Assembly: GCA_029945375.1 (NCBI GenBank)
Contig: CM057066.1
Coordinates: forward strand, 2,170,001 to 2,234,000
DNA length: 64,000 bases
Direction of reading: 5' to 3'
Origin: Agaricus subrufescens
Lineage: Eukaryota > Basidiomycota > Agaricomycetes > Agaricales > Agaricaceae
In this document: positions 21,441-33,063 of the stretch, piece by piece
Numbering within the stretch: position 1 is the stretch's first letter
Layout of the letters: each line of letters opens with the position of its first letter
Translations under genes and position numbers: made by a program
The notes under the pieces: generated by a model
Told to the model about the DNA's origin: nothing
The model's database searches: none
What the model saw: the letters and a program-made list of their open reading frames with translations, nothing else

Positions 21441-22003
21441 ATATAATTTCTCCCTTGCTTTCTTTCGGGCTACAACAAAAGTGTGGAATCCGCGCGCGGA
21501 CGCAGAACGATGCAGACTTGACCGGGAATAATAAGGGGTGTACATGGACCGCATATTGGAATAAAGCATGATTGCGTAGAATAAATGTTGTTATAGGTAG
21601 AGATAGTGTAGTGGTATTAAATTTTGAACGCATGAGGTGGATTGTGGTCAGATTGTGGTAATGCAGAATCAATATCAAGGCATGACTCAGCTGGAGGCGA
21701 GCTAGTGCAGACCAATGACGATCAACGCAGGCATCCTAGCATACTGATGCGGACACTACACAGACACCTCCTTCCGATCTCGTTAGCACCGTAAAACATG
21801 AAACTTATAACGATCATAACAATTATTAGGTCATGTCTAGAAGAAAAATCAGCACACCAGATGGGCTACAAAGTACCATATGGATATATAGAAGTGGGTT
21901 AGCAACATTTAAGGGGCCTGATGCGGACTCAATGCAGGCTCGACGCGGAAAAGCGTTCACGTGGGTACCCGCATTTTTCTGCAAGCCCCTTTCCTTCTCA
22001 ATC
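21441..22003. promoter_or_regulatory. Intergenic region upstream of the TBC gene
   Basis: No motif claimed. Holds a pyrimidine-rich patch (TTCCTTCTCAATC) immediately before the ATG at 22004. Confidence 0.3.
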
Positions 22004-25000
22004 ATGTCAGACCCTGGTCCCCAAAGGTAGGTGCTGAAATTGGCCTATGTTCCCAATTGACATGATTTGCAGGCATGAATCAACCTTGCCAACCGTGGAT
22101 CCCTATAGAGACGCATACGCAAAGCATAATATAAGAAAAAATGAGATCCCCACTATCAAATTTTCTCGTAAACCTCGCAGAGCAGAGAGAGCCTGTTTGC
22201 CAGAGGGATTACCCCACTCCGTAGACAACTTGGATGACAATCAAGCCACAAAGGATATTGCCCAAACCTTACAAGGAGAGCAGCAGACCCGGCAGAGCAT
22301 TGACGTTATGGAGGAAGGGGNNNNNNNNNNNNNNNNNNNNNNNNNNNNNNNNNNNNNNNNNNNNNNNNNNNNNNNNNNNNNNNNNNNNNNNNNNNNNNNN
22401 NNNNNNNNNNNNNNNNNNNAGCAGGTCAAAAAATGGAATTGAGCCAGCAAGATGACACCGAGGCCAAGGGAGAGGAGAACTTGAGGAATATTGTAGTGGA
22501 TGATGACGAAGAAATTCCCGCTGAAGTCGTACAGGAAACCACGTTCGATAGTGAATACTCTCATGACATCACTTTCGACTCCTCGAAGGATACCATCGTC
22601 TTACCTGAATCCATACAAGAACCGGCAAACGGGCATATGGCGCCCCGAGCTCCATCGCCAACTTCCCCTTCGCCGCTGCCCACTGGACTTGGTGGGTCTT
22701 CCAACCCACCTAGCCCAGTCATTCCTTCCCACCCCCATTTCCGCGGTGGTCCTTCCACCATTCAGTCATCCGAATCCTTTTCTTTTCAATCTACACCATC
22801 TCCACTTACCATACAGGCTACTGCGAACCATTTGAGACCCTCTGGTCCAACACTTGCTGAATTGCGGGAGGGTGGCGGTGCTGTGATTCCGGAAACTGGT
22901 CGAAGACGCTCGTTGTTCAACCCCCACCCCAATGCCCCCAAAGTCCCGAATTTCACTGGCCAAGGGCCCATGTTCATTTCCTCGCAAGAGCCGTCCTCAC
23001 ATCAATCTCCAAGTGCTCCGGACATAACGCCGAGGCCGAGTGTCCTTGCCGTCATGCATTTGGCACTTCGTAGCCCTCCACCTCCCGCACTTCGTCCTCG
23101 AATGATGGCTAAAGGTCCAACTATCTATGGAAAAACAGATATTGATTTGTCGATGTCAAATAACCCTGTACCTATCACGTTCTCTATTGAGCCGTTCCCT
23201 TATCAGCCTCCAGAAAAATCTCCTTCTCAACAATCATCTTCTCAATCATTCCCTGTTCCGCCATCTCTTCCTCATCAGCCCCCTCCTCTTCACCAGCCGC
23301 CTTCCTCTCCTACTTCACCCACGCCGGGCGCTCAGCAGCCACCCATTGTAGTTATCACGGCCTCTAGTTATCCTGCCCCTATACCAGAGAATAAGCCTGT
23401 GAGCACGAATGAGGGGGCACCGGCAAGTGATGTGGGTACAGCAGGCAACACGGCCGATACTGTAACAAGCGCAGGATCCGTACCTAAAGGTCCTGGAATG
23501 CGACCGCGGAGCAGGAGTTTCTCGTCGTTCAGTCTGCAGTCAACTTCGGTCGAAGTCATGCCAACAAGGTGAGCGTCTTTTCAACTTATCGTACCCTTCC
23601 TGATAGTAATGTTGTAGCCGAGAACCCTCCACGACTCAAATTGCCACCGACATACCACGAAGTCTGAAGCCTGCTATCAGACGTAGTTCGACTGTCTCCT
23701 CGACTCAAGATTTGGCTACGCTCAATAAAACCCCATTGAGGAGTTCTCCTCTCCACCCCTCCCCTCTTAAATCCTTCCCTAAAAAGCTTGGGATCGCCAA
23801 TCCAACTCCCAAGTCTCCTTCCAGTCCTTTATCTCAGTTTTTCCGCGCCTCGCCAAACACAAGTCTCCCACCTTCTCCCTCTGTAGCTTCCATACCCAGT
23901 TTGCATGTCCAACCCCCACTTCGTCAAACTGCCTCGAGCGTTACTCTCAACGAATCTGCGCTGTCAAGGTCTTCTTTATCTCTGAATAATGCGTCTGAGT
24001 CTTCCTCCTCTGTTTCAAAACCTTCATCTCGGGACCCTCCCGAACACGTTCCCTCTGGAGATCAGGCCGAGCATGAGCCTATCTCTCCTCAGAGCGATAA
24101 TCAAAGTTCCCCAGTTTCTTCAACACATCGGCAATCGTCACTTCGTGCCAAACTTTCGTTACCGAACCTTCGTCGCAACTGGAGCAAGTCTGAAGAGGCT
24201 TCTTTAGCGTCACCTCTTTCGGAGCATGAAGTTAGTGGAACGGTTCAGGTGGAAGATCTCGATTTCGAACTTATACGACCGACGCTGCCATTCCAATATG
24301 CGAGAATAAGTGAGGAGTCGGTCAGTCGTGAGACGATGGCTGAGGTGTCTGTGCAAGACAGCGGGCCTCTTCAACTACCTGGAAGTCCTACGAGTTCGCT
24401 AGGTGGTGCTAAGTCTCCATCGGCGGAATCCTTTGGCTGGCCTCGTCCATCGCTTTCGTCGGCTGCGACTCCTCTTATTACTCGAGCGACTGCAGACACT
24501 GAATCGAACATGGACGCCCATCGACAACGTGAATCGAAATGGATGTCTCTCATTAGTTCGCTTCCACCTGCTCAATGGCGGAAAAATAAAAAAGTTAAGA
24601 AGTTGATTCAAGAAGGCGTACCTTCGTCTGTGCGTTATCTCATCTGGTCACATTTGACAGATGGGAAGGCGAAAGTTGTTCCTGGAGTATATCAACAGCT
24701 GGGCAATAGGGACAGGATCGCGGTTGCTAGCACGATTGAGGAGGATATCAAAACATGTTTCCAGGATCAGCCTCACTTACAGGGGAAGAGAGGTCCGGTA
24801 TTGGCTTTGCTGCAAGCATACCTTTCGATGGTGCCGGACATACAATATACGATGGGTGAGTTCGTAAACATTGAAACTAGATGTTTAGTAACCGACTTTT
24901 GATCCAGGTTTGACGTTAATTGCTGGACAATTATTGTTACACACTCCCGAGGAAGACGCTTTCTGGATTTTCGTTTCTGTCATGGATACCCACATTCGAC

Positions 25001-25605
25001 CATATTTTTCGAGTAATTCTAGTCAGATGGAGGTTGACGCTACGTTGTTTAATCGTGTGGTTGAGAACAACGACGCTCAATTGGCGAAAAAGTTGTATAA
25101 TCAACTTAAGATGGAGCCGATGGATGTATGCGACACTTGGTATGCAGTAACATTCTCCCTTTGTCGGCTCGATTTAACTGATCCTGATAAGGTTCTCGAC
25201 ACTATTTGTCAGCACACTGCCGCCAGAACATGTAAACCGTGTATGGGACTTGTTCTTATACGAAGGCATGTTACCTCTTTGACTTTGGAGGTAGCTTTAT
25301 TGACTGTTTTTTTAGGTGTTCCCTTCTTATTTCGAGTTGGTTTTGCCGTGATGATATGCTGTCGGCGACAAATCCTAGGAGCGACTTCTGCAGAGATTGT
25401 TCTTCAATACCTTCGCCACCCTTCGCCTGGCTGGATCCCTTCTTCTCCGGAAGGTTTTCTTTCTCTAGTCAATTCTGTCAAGATGAAGGACGACGATATT
25501 CGCAAAACGAGACTGAAAATGGAGGCGCAGGTCAAACGTCAAGCCCAGGCTCAAAACCCCCGTCATCTCCCTATCACGACTACCATATCATTACCTCGTC
25601 CTTGA
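22004..25605 (+). CDS. TBC (Rab-GAP-like) domain protein
   Basis: Exons: 22004-22026, 22073 to the gap and on to 23568, 23618-24855, 24908-25139, 25192-25265, 25316-25605. The first about 750 residues are Ser/Pro-rich and disordered. The TBC domain starts near 24585 (KVKKLIQEGVPSSVRYLIW) and includes IEEDIKTCF, DIQYTMGLTLIAG, HTPEEDAFWIFVSVMD, VSTLPPEHVNRVWDLFLYEG and VPFLFRVGFAVMICCRR. TBC proteins usually speed GTP hydrolysis by Rab GTPases in membrane traffic, through an Arg finger (IxxDxxR) and a Gln finger (YxQ). Here those positions read IEEDIKT and YTM, so both finger residues are absent. The intron at 25266-25315 has a GC donor, required to keep YEGVPFLF in frame. Ends in a basic QAQ-rich tail. 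Confidence 0.9.
22321..22419. other. Assembly gap (99 N) inside the TBC gene
   Basis: The frame entering the gap and the frame leaving it differ, so either the gap size is nominal or an intron lies within it. Confidence 0.95.
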
Positions 25606-26329
25606 TTAATTTTATTCCCTCATGCTGTTTATTTTCTCATTCGTTTTCGGGTTCTGTGTATATTTATGGGTTTTTACTATGGACGGTGGTTCAGAATACC
25701 AGAGGATACTACGGGAGCCACTTATTGTATGATTTTTAACCTCGGGCTCGGGCCTGAGTTAGTATATATTATTGTGAGGAAATAGATATGCATGTATAAT
25801 TTGGTCGATGGCACAACCTGTTTAAATTCGAGAAAATATAGTTATTTCTGTATCCATGTTTCTTTAAAGTTTACCTGTGGGATTTAACCACTGTTTGAAT
25901 GTTTTGTTATGAGTGACATCTAATGTCCGTTGCGAAACTCTGGCGATGTCCCTGCCCTTCCTTGCGGTGCCACTTCCGTAAGCATTCACTGAGTCTCATT
26001 CTATATCTACAATCCTTGCTGCTTCTCGCTTTTTTCTAATCTTTCGTCTGCGATCTGGAGGAGCTTCTTGCAGAAAAAAATAGTATACACAACGTTGCAG
26101 TTGCTCTTCATGATTTGGCAATGAACCATTTCTTATGCGAATTGGTGAATCTACACGAAGCATTTCACTATTCTTTCGACGCTCGAACAAGGAAGGCACA
26201 GGAATATTACATTCCGGAATAACACCCATAAATATCAGAAGAAAGAGGGTCTCTAATAGGAGAAGATGACGGGTAATGAATACATTCCAAAGCCACTAGC
26301 TAGCCATATGAATCCTCCGCATTTGCGAC
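25606..26329. other. Intergenic / 3' regions
   Basis: 3' regions of two convergent genes; T-rich, nothing else seen. Confidence 0.4.
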
Positions 26330-26908
26330 TCAATCATCGACGTCGGTACCATCCTCATCTTCGGATGCGTTATCAGTTCCGGAATCATCATCAGAGCCAG
26401 TATCGCTATCACTTCCACTCTTATGCCCACTTTTCTTTGGCCTCTTCTTCTCTTCAGGCCTCTTTTTCTTCTCTACATCCTTCGTTTTGTCGCCCTGTTC
26501 CCCCTTGTCTACGTGCTGCGCTTCCTTTCCATGTTGTCTGTTCTGATCCAATACATTGATGACAGTTCCTCCATTCCCTGAATCTTCGTCGTCATCTATA
26601 TCTTCACATTCGTCCTCTCCAGAGCCGTCATCTTCTCCGGAAGACACTGCACCTTTTCCGTCTGACTTGGCTTTGGACCAGTTTTGTTTCTCAGCTTCGC
26701 GCTTTTGTCGACGTTCAGCGAGAGACCGATAGCGAGCGGGAACAGGGCGCCGGGTTACAGGGGAAGATTTCTTTATGGGTTGAAGCTCAGTGTTGGTATG
26801 ATATGTCTCCTTATTATTAGATGTAGTATAGCCGCTGGGGGTGGGTGCTGCTGTAGCGAAGGTCACGGCAATCCCGACGAAGGCTAGGAGTGTGCAAAAT
26901 AATTTCAT
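26330..26908 (-). CDS. Secreted highly charged low-complexity protein
   Basis: A single exon of 192 residues with a clear signal peptide (MKLFCTLLAFVGIAVTFATA, cleavage likely after ATA or AAP). The mature chain has a basic region (RRPVPARYRSLAERRQKREA), an acidic block rich in Asp, Glu, Ser and Gly, a Lys-rich block (KKKRPEEKKRPKKSG) and a second acidic tail ending DGTDVDD. It contains possible KR cleavage sites and only one cysteine after the signal peptide. No fold is predicted. It may be a cell-wall or mineral-interacting protein; this is inference from charge alone. A likely 5'UTR intron follows GTGTATTTCTG-type sequence upstream. Confidence 0.7.
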   Translation of the reverse strand: MKLFCTLLAFVGIAVTFATAAPTPSGYTTSNNKETYHTNTELQPIKKSSPVTRRPVPARYRSLAERRQKREAEKQNWSKAKSDGKGAVSSGEDDGSGEDECEDIDDDEDSGNGGTVINVLDQNRQHGKEAQHVDKGEQGDKTKDVEKKKRPEEKKRPKKSGHKSGSDSDTGSDDDSGTDNASEDEDGTDVDD

Positions 26909-27489
26909 GTGTATTTCTGTAGGACTCGGTCATTAAGTAACCTAAGGGATAAATGGGGTGTATACTTACGAAAAGAATGTGACTGGAAAAGAGTGTTGGT
27001 GTGTGGAGGAAAAAATTAGAGAGTGAGAGGGCTCTTGTTGGGCGCTGGATGCGAAAGGCTTCTCTTTTTATTTGGGGCGGGATTTGAACTGTAGACAGGT
27101 GTATAGCCTACTAGCCTGGATTTGTTACGGAATGAACGTAACAAGCTAACCTTTCATGGGATGGATTTTGTATGACGCTGATCGGCGTTATGATCTTTTG
27201 CAAAAATGCCGCGACAAAGCGAGGACGAAGAGGACTTGGCTCAGACTTGGCCCGAGGGATAAATTGACAGATGTCAGCGATGCTCGGGACGGAGCCAGCG
27301 TTACATGAGCATTCCATAATTCTTGCATTCCGTGAATGTATGGAATAAGCGCCGCTTTCCGGAAAATTGCACCAAAAATTCAGTAGAGCCTCCTTGAGTG
27401 AAACTATTTCCTATAGAGCAGTGTGGGATGGGTTGTAAGGCCACCGAGACAGCTGTAGACGGATCCCAGAAGGCCGAACACAAACTTGA
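26909..27489. promoter_or_regulatory. Intergenic region upstream of the secreted-protein gene
   Basis: No RNA gene confirmed. A tRNA-T-arm-like string near 27065-27085 was rejected. Confidence 0.3.
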
Positions 27490-27660
27490 AAGTATTTCAA
27501 CTTAAGTAGTAGTGAGGGCGACGAGTATAGTAGTTTTAGTTTCTCTTTCCCTTTTCTTTGAATAGAGACGGTCGTGTCTGCTCAGTTCGCTGGTCTCGTT
27601 CTTGGTGTTGTCACCCATCATTGGTAACTTTCGCGGGTACTGAAACAGTAGTCACTATAG
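27490..27660 (+). repeat. Dispersed repeat R2, copy 1
   Basis: Shares ordered blocks with 43010-43160: TAGTAGTGAGGG, GGCGAGTA or GACGAGTA, TAGTAGTTTT, GTTTCTCTT, GAATAGAGACG and CGCCCATTGTTGG or CACCCATCATTGG. Length about 150 bp; I judge roughly three quarters identity by eye. It lies just upstream of a small gene in both locations. Confidence 0.7.
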
Positions 27661-27789
27661 TACAAGTGGAACACTGGAAATCAATGACATCCTGATTAGT
27701 ACGAGCCAGCAGTGGCTTTTCATTTTTTTGACAACAGCATCGATAGAAATATACTCCATAAGCTGAGAAGTCCAGATCATGATATCAAG

Positions 27790-28179
27790 ATGGGAGAAAA
27801 CTCTCCGAAATATATTTATGGCGGAGAGCACAAGGGGTATATGAATATAGCCATCTCAATTGATGGTCGTATGGTCGAGGTTTCTACATCAGACGCCCAC
27901 AAGGGTACCATGGATAACCTCGGGGGTGCGGTGTTTGTCACAACATACATCAGAAGTAAGAGACTAAAACGGATAAGCTTCCTTGTGTTTTCATAGTAGT
28001 GCAGGAATGATTTTGTTTGAGCTTTCTGGTATGATCTCAACTCCCTCTGCATGCGCAGGTCAATGGGATGCATTGATTGTTGACTTCGTCAATAGTGCAG
28101 GTATGTACTACTTGTTCTAGTAAGTCCAGATGGTACACATTGGTCTTTGCGAAGAGTATTCGGGGAGTTGTTGAAATAG
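27790..28179 (+). CDS. Small orphan protein, three exons
   Basis: Exons 27790-27955, 28005-28100 and 28157-28179 give 94 residues with consistent phases. The protein reads through IYGGEHKGYMNIAISIDGRM, NLGGAVFVTTYIR, MILFELSGMISTPSACAG and QWDALIVDFVNSA. It looks like a beta-rich domain; the family is unknown. The frame is open further upstream to about 27712 without an ATG, so an earlier exon is possible. Repeat R2 lies immediately upstream. Confidence 0.45.
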
Positions 28180-28480
28180 TATATGGTGATCGAAGAGTTT
28201 CCATGGTCTCGGAAGCAAAGTCGAGTTTTTTCAATGAAATTGTTGATATGGGGTAAACTTAGTAGTTGGCGGGGGTCGAGTGATGCGTAACCCCTTGATG
28301 GCAGGTAGTTGCGATGTGATGTGACTCTCCCATGGCACGTCTTTTACTTGTTAAGTTACTGACCCGAATTACGACCCGCGGTGAACATTTATTGATAAAT
28401 ACGATATGAAAAACACCCAAGTATGTGTTGTAAGTTGTCCACAGTATTAATGTAATGATGAGCAGTTAGCACGATTCGTT

Positions 28481-29535
28481 CTATGCTATGTGCAACGTTG
28501 GCGGGGAGACTGATCCCTTGACAGAATGTGAGTGCGTTTCACTTGAACATTGATCTTGGCCACACGGCGCAAGGCGTCCCGATATTTTTCCACGAAATAC
28601 AATGGCATAGCGCACAAGAACGAAGATGATGGCCTCCCCGAGGGCGATACCAAGTAAATATATTGCAAGTTTCCAATGTTGAGTTTCAGGGTCGAGGAAT
28701 TTATACACTGGAATGCGATTTTAATTCATTCAATTATTATAAGAGAAAAATGAATGGGATTCACCGTATACGCCTGTAGTTAGGTGCGTGATGTATGCCA
28801 AGCCGAGATAAAGGGCCAGGACAATCAGGCATATGGGGAGGGTTTTCCATGGAGACGGAGGAATGTTGGTTGTAGTGATTTCACTTAGCGCCATGACTGT
28901 ATTTAAAATATGTTTCGAAACGGCTTCCCATGCTAGTCGGTGCGAAGTAAGTTGGAGCGTCCGAACATTGCGAGAAGTATAAATAACTAACTGTTATATC
29001 TTGACGAAAATGTCTCAGAGGAAGCGATGAGAGTCCAGTAGGTGATGGTAACAAGGAGGGCTGTCAACCACATCAAAACTATGCAGGAGTTTTGAGGTGG
29101 GGTTGGAGGGAGGGAGACGTACGAAATGTCGTAGCGGCACTGATATTACAGAGATGAAAAGCTTGGAGAGTCCTGTGCCAACTTTGCAGAGGATAGGAAT
29201 TGACGGAGACTGGGGAGGAACTGTAACGAAAACCGTGATATGCAGACACCATCAAGTGTGCAGTAAGGCCTGTGAGGACCAGGTGGGTGAAGTAAGAAAA
29301 CCATCTGGTCGTGGTTGAGTTTTTTGGGAGGATGATACAATGGGGAAATGAAAACGCACATATTTCCTTGACGGAGGGCAATGGACTCGTAGAATAGAGA
29401 AAAGATGATCGTTGCGCAGCCATAAGTACCAAGAACCAGCCTCTGAATTGCAAGAATGCGAGGATTATATAGGGAAGACGAGATTAAATTACAGTTCGGG
29501 TCGAAAGGTTCAACAACTCCAAGAGAAGAATACAT
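28481..29535 (-). CDS. AIG1/FAR-17a family multi-pass membrane protein
   Basis: A five-exon model. Exon 1 runs from the ATG at 29535 to about 29354 (ILAIQRLVLGTYGCATIIFS). The next carries WFSYFTHLVLTGLTAHLMVS and YPLQSWHRTLQAFHLCNISA. Then come LLMWLTALLVTITYWTLI, ILNTVMALSEITTTNIPPSP with TLPICLIVLALYLGLAYITH, and finally YKFLDPETQHWKLAIYLLG with IIFVLVRYAIVFRG. Six hydrophobic segments and the FSYFTHLxxxGL motif match the AIG1/FAR-17a (ADTRP) family. Human members are lipid (FAHFA) hydrolases using Thr and His; the fungal role is not established. The upstream neighbour Vti1 ends only 63 bp away in the same orientation. Confidence 0.8.
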
Positions 29536-29598
29536 AGGAGGAATGTAGAGGACTGGGAATGGAGGAAAGGGAAGGGTGATATCACACAACCTTGTCCT

Positions 29599-30497
29599 TC
29601 ACCGTCTTAGCTTGAAATATAAAATCAACGCTACAAGCACAGCAAAAAACACGCCGATCAAGGTATATATATACCGTTGTTTGTTTGCCCTGTTCGCAAG
29701 ACCATCAGAGACGAATTACAACAGTAGGGATAGTAATGCTTACTGTCGAATCATCGTCTGGATCCTTGATGATGATCTATCAACGTTTGTATCCGCGGTC
29801 TGCAGCTGTTCGGTGGGATGAATCTCAGTAATTATGTGCAATTAGAATACAAGGCTTACCATATCGCGAGCATTCTCAATTTGCTCCCTCTGACCACGAA
29901 GGCCTCGGAGGATGTCTGCGCCCTGCGTCTCTGTTTCCAACGCTATCCTCGTTGAGTCCGTTAATCGCCTGCTTCCGTCTTCTAATGTGTTGGACCCGAC
30001 AAGTAACCGGGACCTGTCACTGCCCTCGCCGTATGGATCGTCCGAGCTAGAAAGGCCACCACGAGGTTTGGCACCGCCCAAGAGGTCAAAACGAGCAACC
30101 TGTGTATGAGACTCCTTCGAGGCTTTCCTATACCTTGTTAGGTCTGCTTTGGCCTGTCGTAGCCTTGTGGTATACTGGCCACGAACTGAGGCAGGTATGC
30201 CCTGAATCTCGATTTCGAGCTGGGATATCTGCACAAATGCGGATGAGTCTCGTAAGGCGTGGAGCGAGCTGCACGCACAATGTCATCCGCTTCGTCAAGC
30301 TCAATTTCAACCTTCCTCAACGCTGCTTTTCTCTGCTCTAGGTTGGATAAGTACGGACACTTCGGCGCAGGTGCGCAGGAGTACATACCTCCGGGGAGGT
30401 CCTTGCCGCTGTTGTCGAGCTTGTCCTTGATGCCGGAGAGGAGGGTCTTGAAGTCTGCCTCGTAGAGCTGGAAGAGCTCGGTCGGTGGCTGCTCCAT
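29599..30497 (-). CDS. VTI1: Vesicle SNARE Vti1
   Basis: Five exons encode the full protein. The N-terminal helical domain reads TELFQLYEADFKTLLSGIKD, then EQRKAALRKVEIELDEADDI and ISQLEIEIQGIPASVRGQYT. The SNARE helix contains ILRGLRGQREQIENARDM and LQTADTNVDRSSSRIQTMIR; the conserved Gln zero-layer residue is expected in this helix. The protein ends in one membrane anchor (YIYTLIGVFFAVLVALILYF, then KLRR). Vti1 is a Qb-SNARE acting in Golgi, endosome and vacuole fusion. The order of segments and C-terminal anchor are as in the family. Start at MEQPPTELFQ; length about 240 residues, typical. Confidence 0.93.
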
Positions 30498-30616
30498 GGT
30501 CGTCGCTGTCGCCTGCAGCCTTCCACCCGCAGTCCCGCAACCAACACCGTGACACCATCTGTCACAACGTCACACAACGACAGGTTCTGTTCCTGATCAA
30601 TCATGACATATATATA

Positions 30617-33063
30617 CTACCCTACAGTGTGTATGTTCAATGCTGATACTACCTCATCCGCCAGCTGCTCTAACGCAGCCGCACTACGATTCCCTCCGTT
30701 GCACTGTAGGTCCCTTCCAGCCAATACTAGGTGCCTAGAGTTGCGTTCTGGTGTCGATCGCCGCTCCTTCTTGTCCCCAAAGCATTTCTTGACCAGTGAT
30801 CAGTGAATAGTCCCCCCGCCGACACCTGGATCCAACATACCTTGAATAAGGAAAATTGTTTTTGGAACAAGGGAATAGTCTTAGACGGATTGAACAATCC
30901 GAAAAAGTCCGCATCAGCCCCTACGTTCGCTACCAGCCCCGCATCTACCTCCACGCACCCACCAAACTTTGCCTCATCATTCACGGCCACTGATTCAGAC
31001 TGCCTTGGAGCAACCGCTGTTGAGCTTACTACTGCAACTGAACTTAGTTCCGACGCAGGTGACCGCTTCTTCCAATAGTATGCCCCCATAGGTCCATTTC
31101 CGCGAATTCCTAGTCCTGGAGTTCTGACTGTCACCTTTTCTTCACGGAGAGTGACGTTTCCCTGTACGCTTGGCAAGGCAGCATCCGCAGTCAAGGTCAT
31201 GCTGGCAGAAGCATCCAGATCAACGAAGACTTCCGCCTTGGTCACCCCTTCGAATGCGTTTATGCCGACACTCAGAACTGGAATGAGGTGAGCTTCAACT
31301 TTTCCAGTTGCTTCTGCGGAAGGTTTGGCAGATAACATAAGTGCTGAAAATATAGATCATAAATATTGAGTATCTTATTCCTTCAATAGATTCACATACG
31401 CGTATCTCCAGGATTAAATGTTCCACCCTTGTTTCCTCCATTCGGAAAGTCAACTTCGAGATCGGCGATATGATATACTATGCCAATACGCATCTCCGTG
31501 TCAACATTCAACGAGACTTTGGCTTCACCATTAATTTGGAATGTAGGACCTATTGAGAATATCCTATTTTATGTCGCGAGCGTCAACAATAAGCCACTAT
31601 ATTAAAGAAAAAGGCTAACCCAGGGAAATCGAAGCCAGGAACGCCAACTTCAAAAAAGTTGATTTTCCCAGAGTCGATTGAACCACCAACACTGGCAGAC
31701 AACACCACAACACCATTCAAATCCGCAGTCAAAGCTATTTGAAATGTTGGTCAACCATTTAGCCGTTTGTCAAAGGGCGACGCACCAGTGGTTAGATTAA
31801 AACTGTCTACCCTTAAATCGGTCAACGATCCACTTGCAGCAACGGTAATGTTCACAGCTCCATTTAAACCGGCCTCGACGTCTACCTTCATTTGTCCATC
31901 TGTGGTTGCTGATGGGATTATTGACCTTGCATTTGCACCGGTTTTGAGCTGATCTGTGCACTGGATGCTTTGATCAAGTAAGGTAAAGGTTTTACTGATG
32001 TTGACTGGGGCTAAAACGCTGTTGTTGAAATGTTTTTCACTTGTTAAGGTGTCCCCTACTGCATCAACACCATCACTTATCGCACCACCAACAGCACTAA
32101 CCCCATCGCTTATGGCACCACCTACGGCTTCAGCTCCATCACCTATAGCACCAATCGCGTCACCAATAATATCACCAAATCCTCTCCTCTGTGAAAACAT
32201 CCTCGAGTGGACAAATCCCCTCTTTTCCTCAGAGTGTCCAGAGCTTTGCGCCGAAGAAACAACTGAGTTACTCGACACTGTGGCTCCAGGTACGTTGGCC
32301 CCTACAATGGCGAAGTTGACGGCACCATGCTGAGCACTATTGGATTTATCAAACTGAGTATCGATGGCCAAGCCTTTGACTTTGTGACGATTCTGGGTAC
32401 GACGGTGTAAAGGAGCGAGGCGTTTGGAGATCTGAGATGGGACGGTCTGGTTTTCGTGTGTCCATGCCTTGGCTATACGAGCAAAGGCTTGTTTGCCGCA
32501 CTGTATTCGTATGATTAGCAACAAAATTACCTTGGCTTATTTGTGACTATTCACCTGCTCAGGTAATCGGACAATTTTGCCAATAGCTCGTTGATCTTCG
32601 TCTGTAGATGTAGAGCCATCTCCAACATCCCCAGTGGTTCCCGTCGGGACAGGAAGGCTGGTACGAGAGGGAGTAGCATTCGGCTCATTGACGCTGGCAA
32701 ACAAGTGCGAACAACCATCGTTGTCGCCGTCCCCGTCAATATCTATACCCTTACACACAATTCTAATATCTTGTTCTTGTTTATTAGAATCGCAACCTAT
32801 GATTTCCCAACCACCTGCGGTGGTTATATCGGCTATAGAGGTATTTGATCCCCACTAGTCGGGTGAGCTCAGACACTTAATTGGATAGCGTGAAAACATA
32901 CGATTTTCAGAGTACCAGACGGACCGGAGGGATCGTCGGGTAGATCATAAGAGCAAGTACCGGTGAAGCAGGGTTTAGACCAATCGTTTGCAGCGAGAAC
33001 TAAAGAAAAATAGAGAGAGAATAGGACAAGGGAAGAAAGACTGGAGATAGGACTTTTTAGCAT
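30617..33063 (-). CDS. Large secreted protein, DUF7029/DUF7223-like (copy A)
   Basis: Seven exons. Signal peptide (SLVLFSLYFSLVLAAN), then NDWSKPCFTGTCSYDLPDD and WGSNTSIADITTAGGWEIIG. An Asp/Gly cluster follows (DIDGDGDNDGC). Next are CGKQAFARIAKAWTHENQT, HGAVNFAIVGANVPG, a Gly/Ala heptad-like stretch (IGDGAEAVGGAISDGVSAVG) and beta-rich blocks (INFFEVGVPGFDFPG, GPTFQINGEAKVSLNVDTEM, VEAHLIPVLSVGINAFEGVT). After a dibasic site (YYWKKRSP) come FGGCVEVDAGLVANVGADAD and a final exon with KCFGDKKERR and LQCNGGN. The layout matches large fungal secreted proteins annotated, as I recall, with DUF7029 and DUF7223; the role may be in the cell wall. Tandem paralog of the 34.0-37.6 kb gene. Confidence 0.8.

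Noticed and set aside
22500..24611. Several alternative-frame ORFs within the TBC gene
   Set aside because: They are shadows of the long Ser/Pro-rich coding frame.
27050..27120. tRNA-like T-arm on the minus strand (GTTCAAATCCCG)
   Set aside because: The flanking sequence cannot form an acceptor stem and the T stem does not pair.
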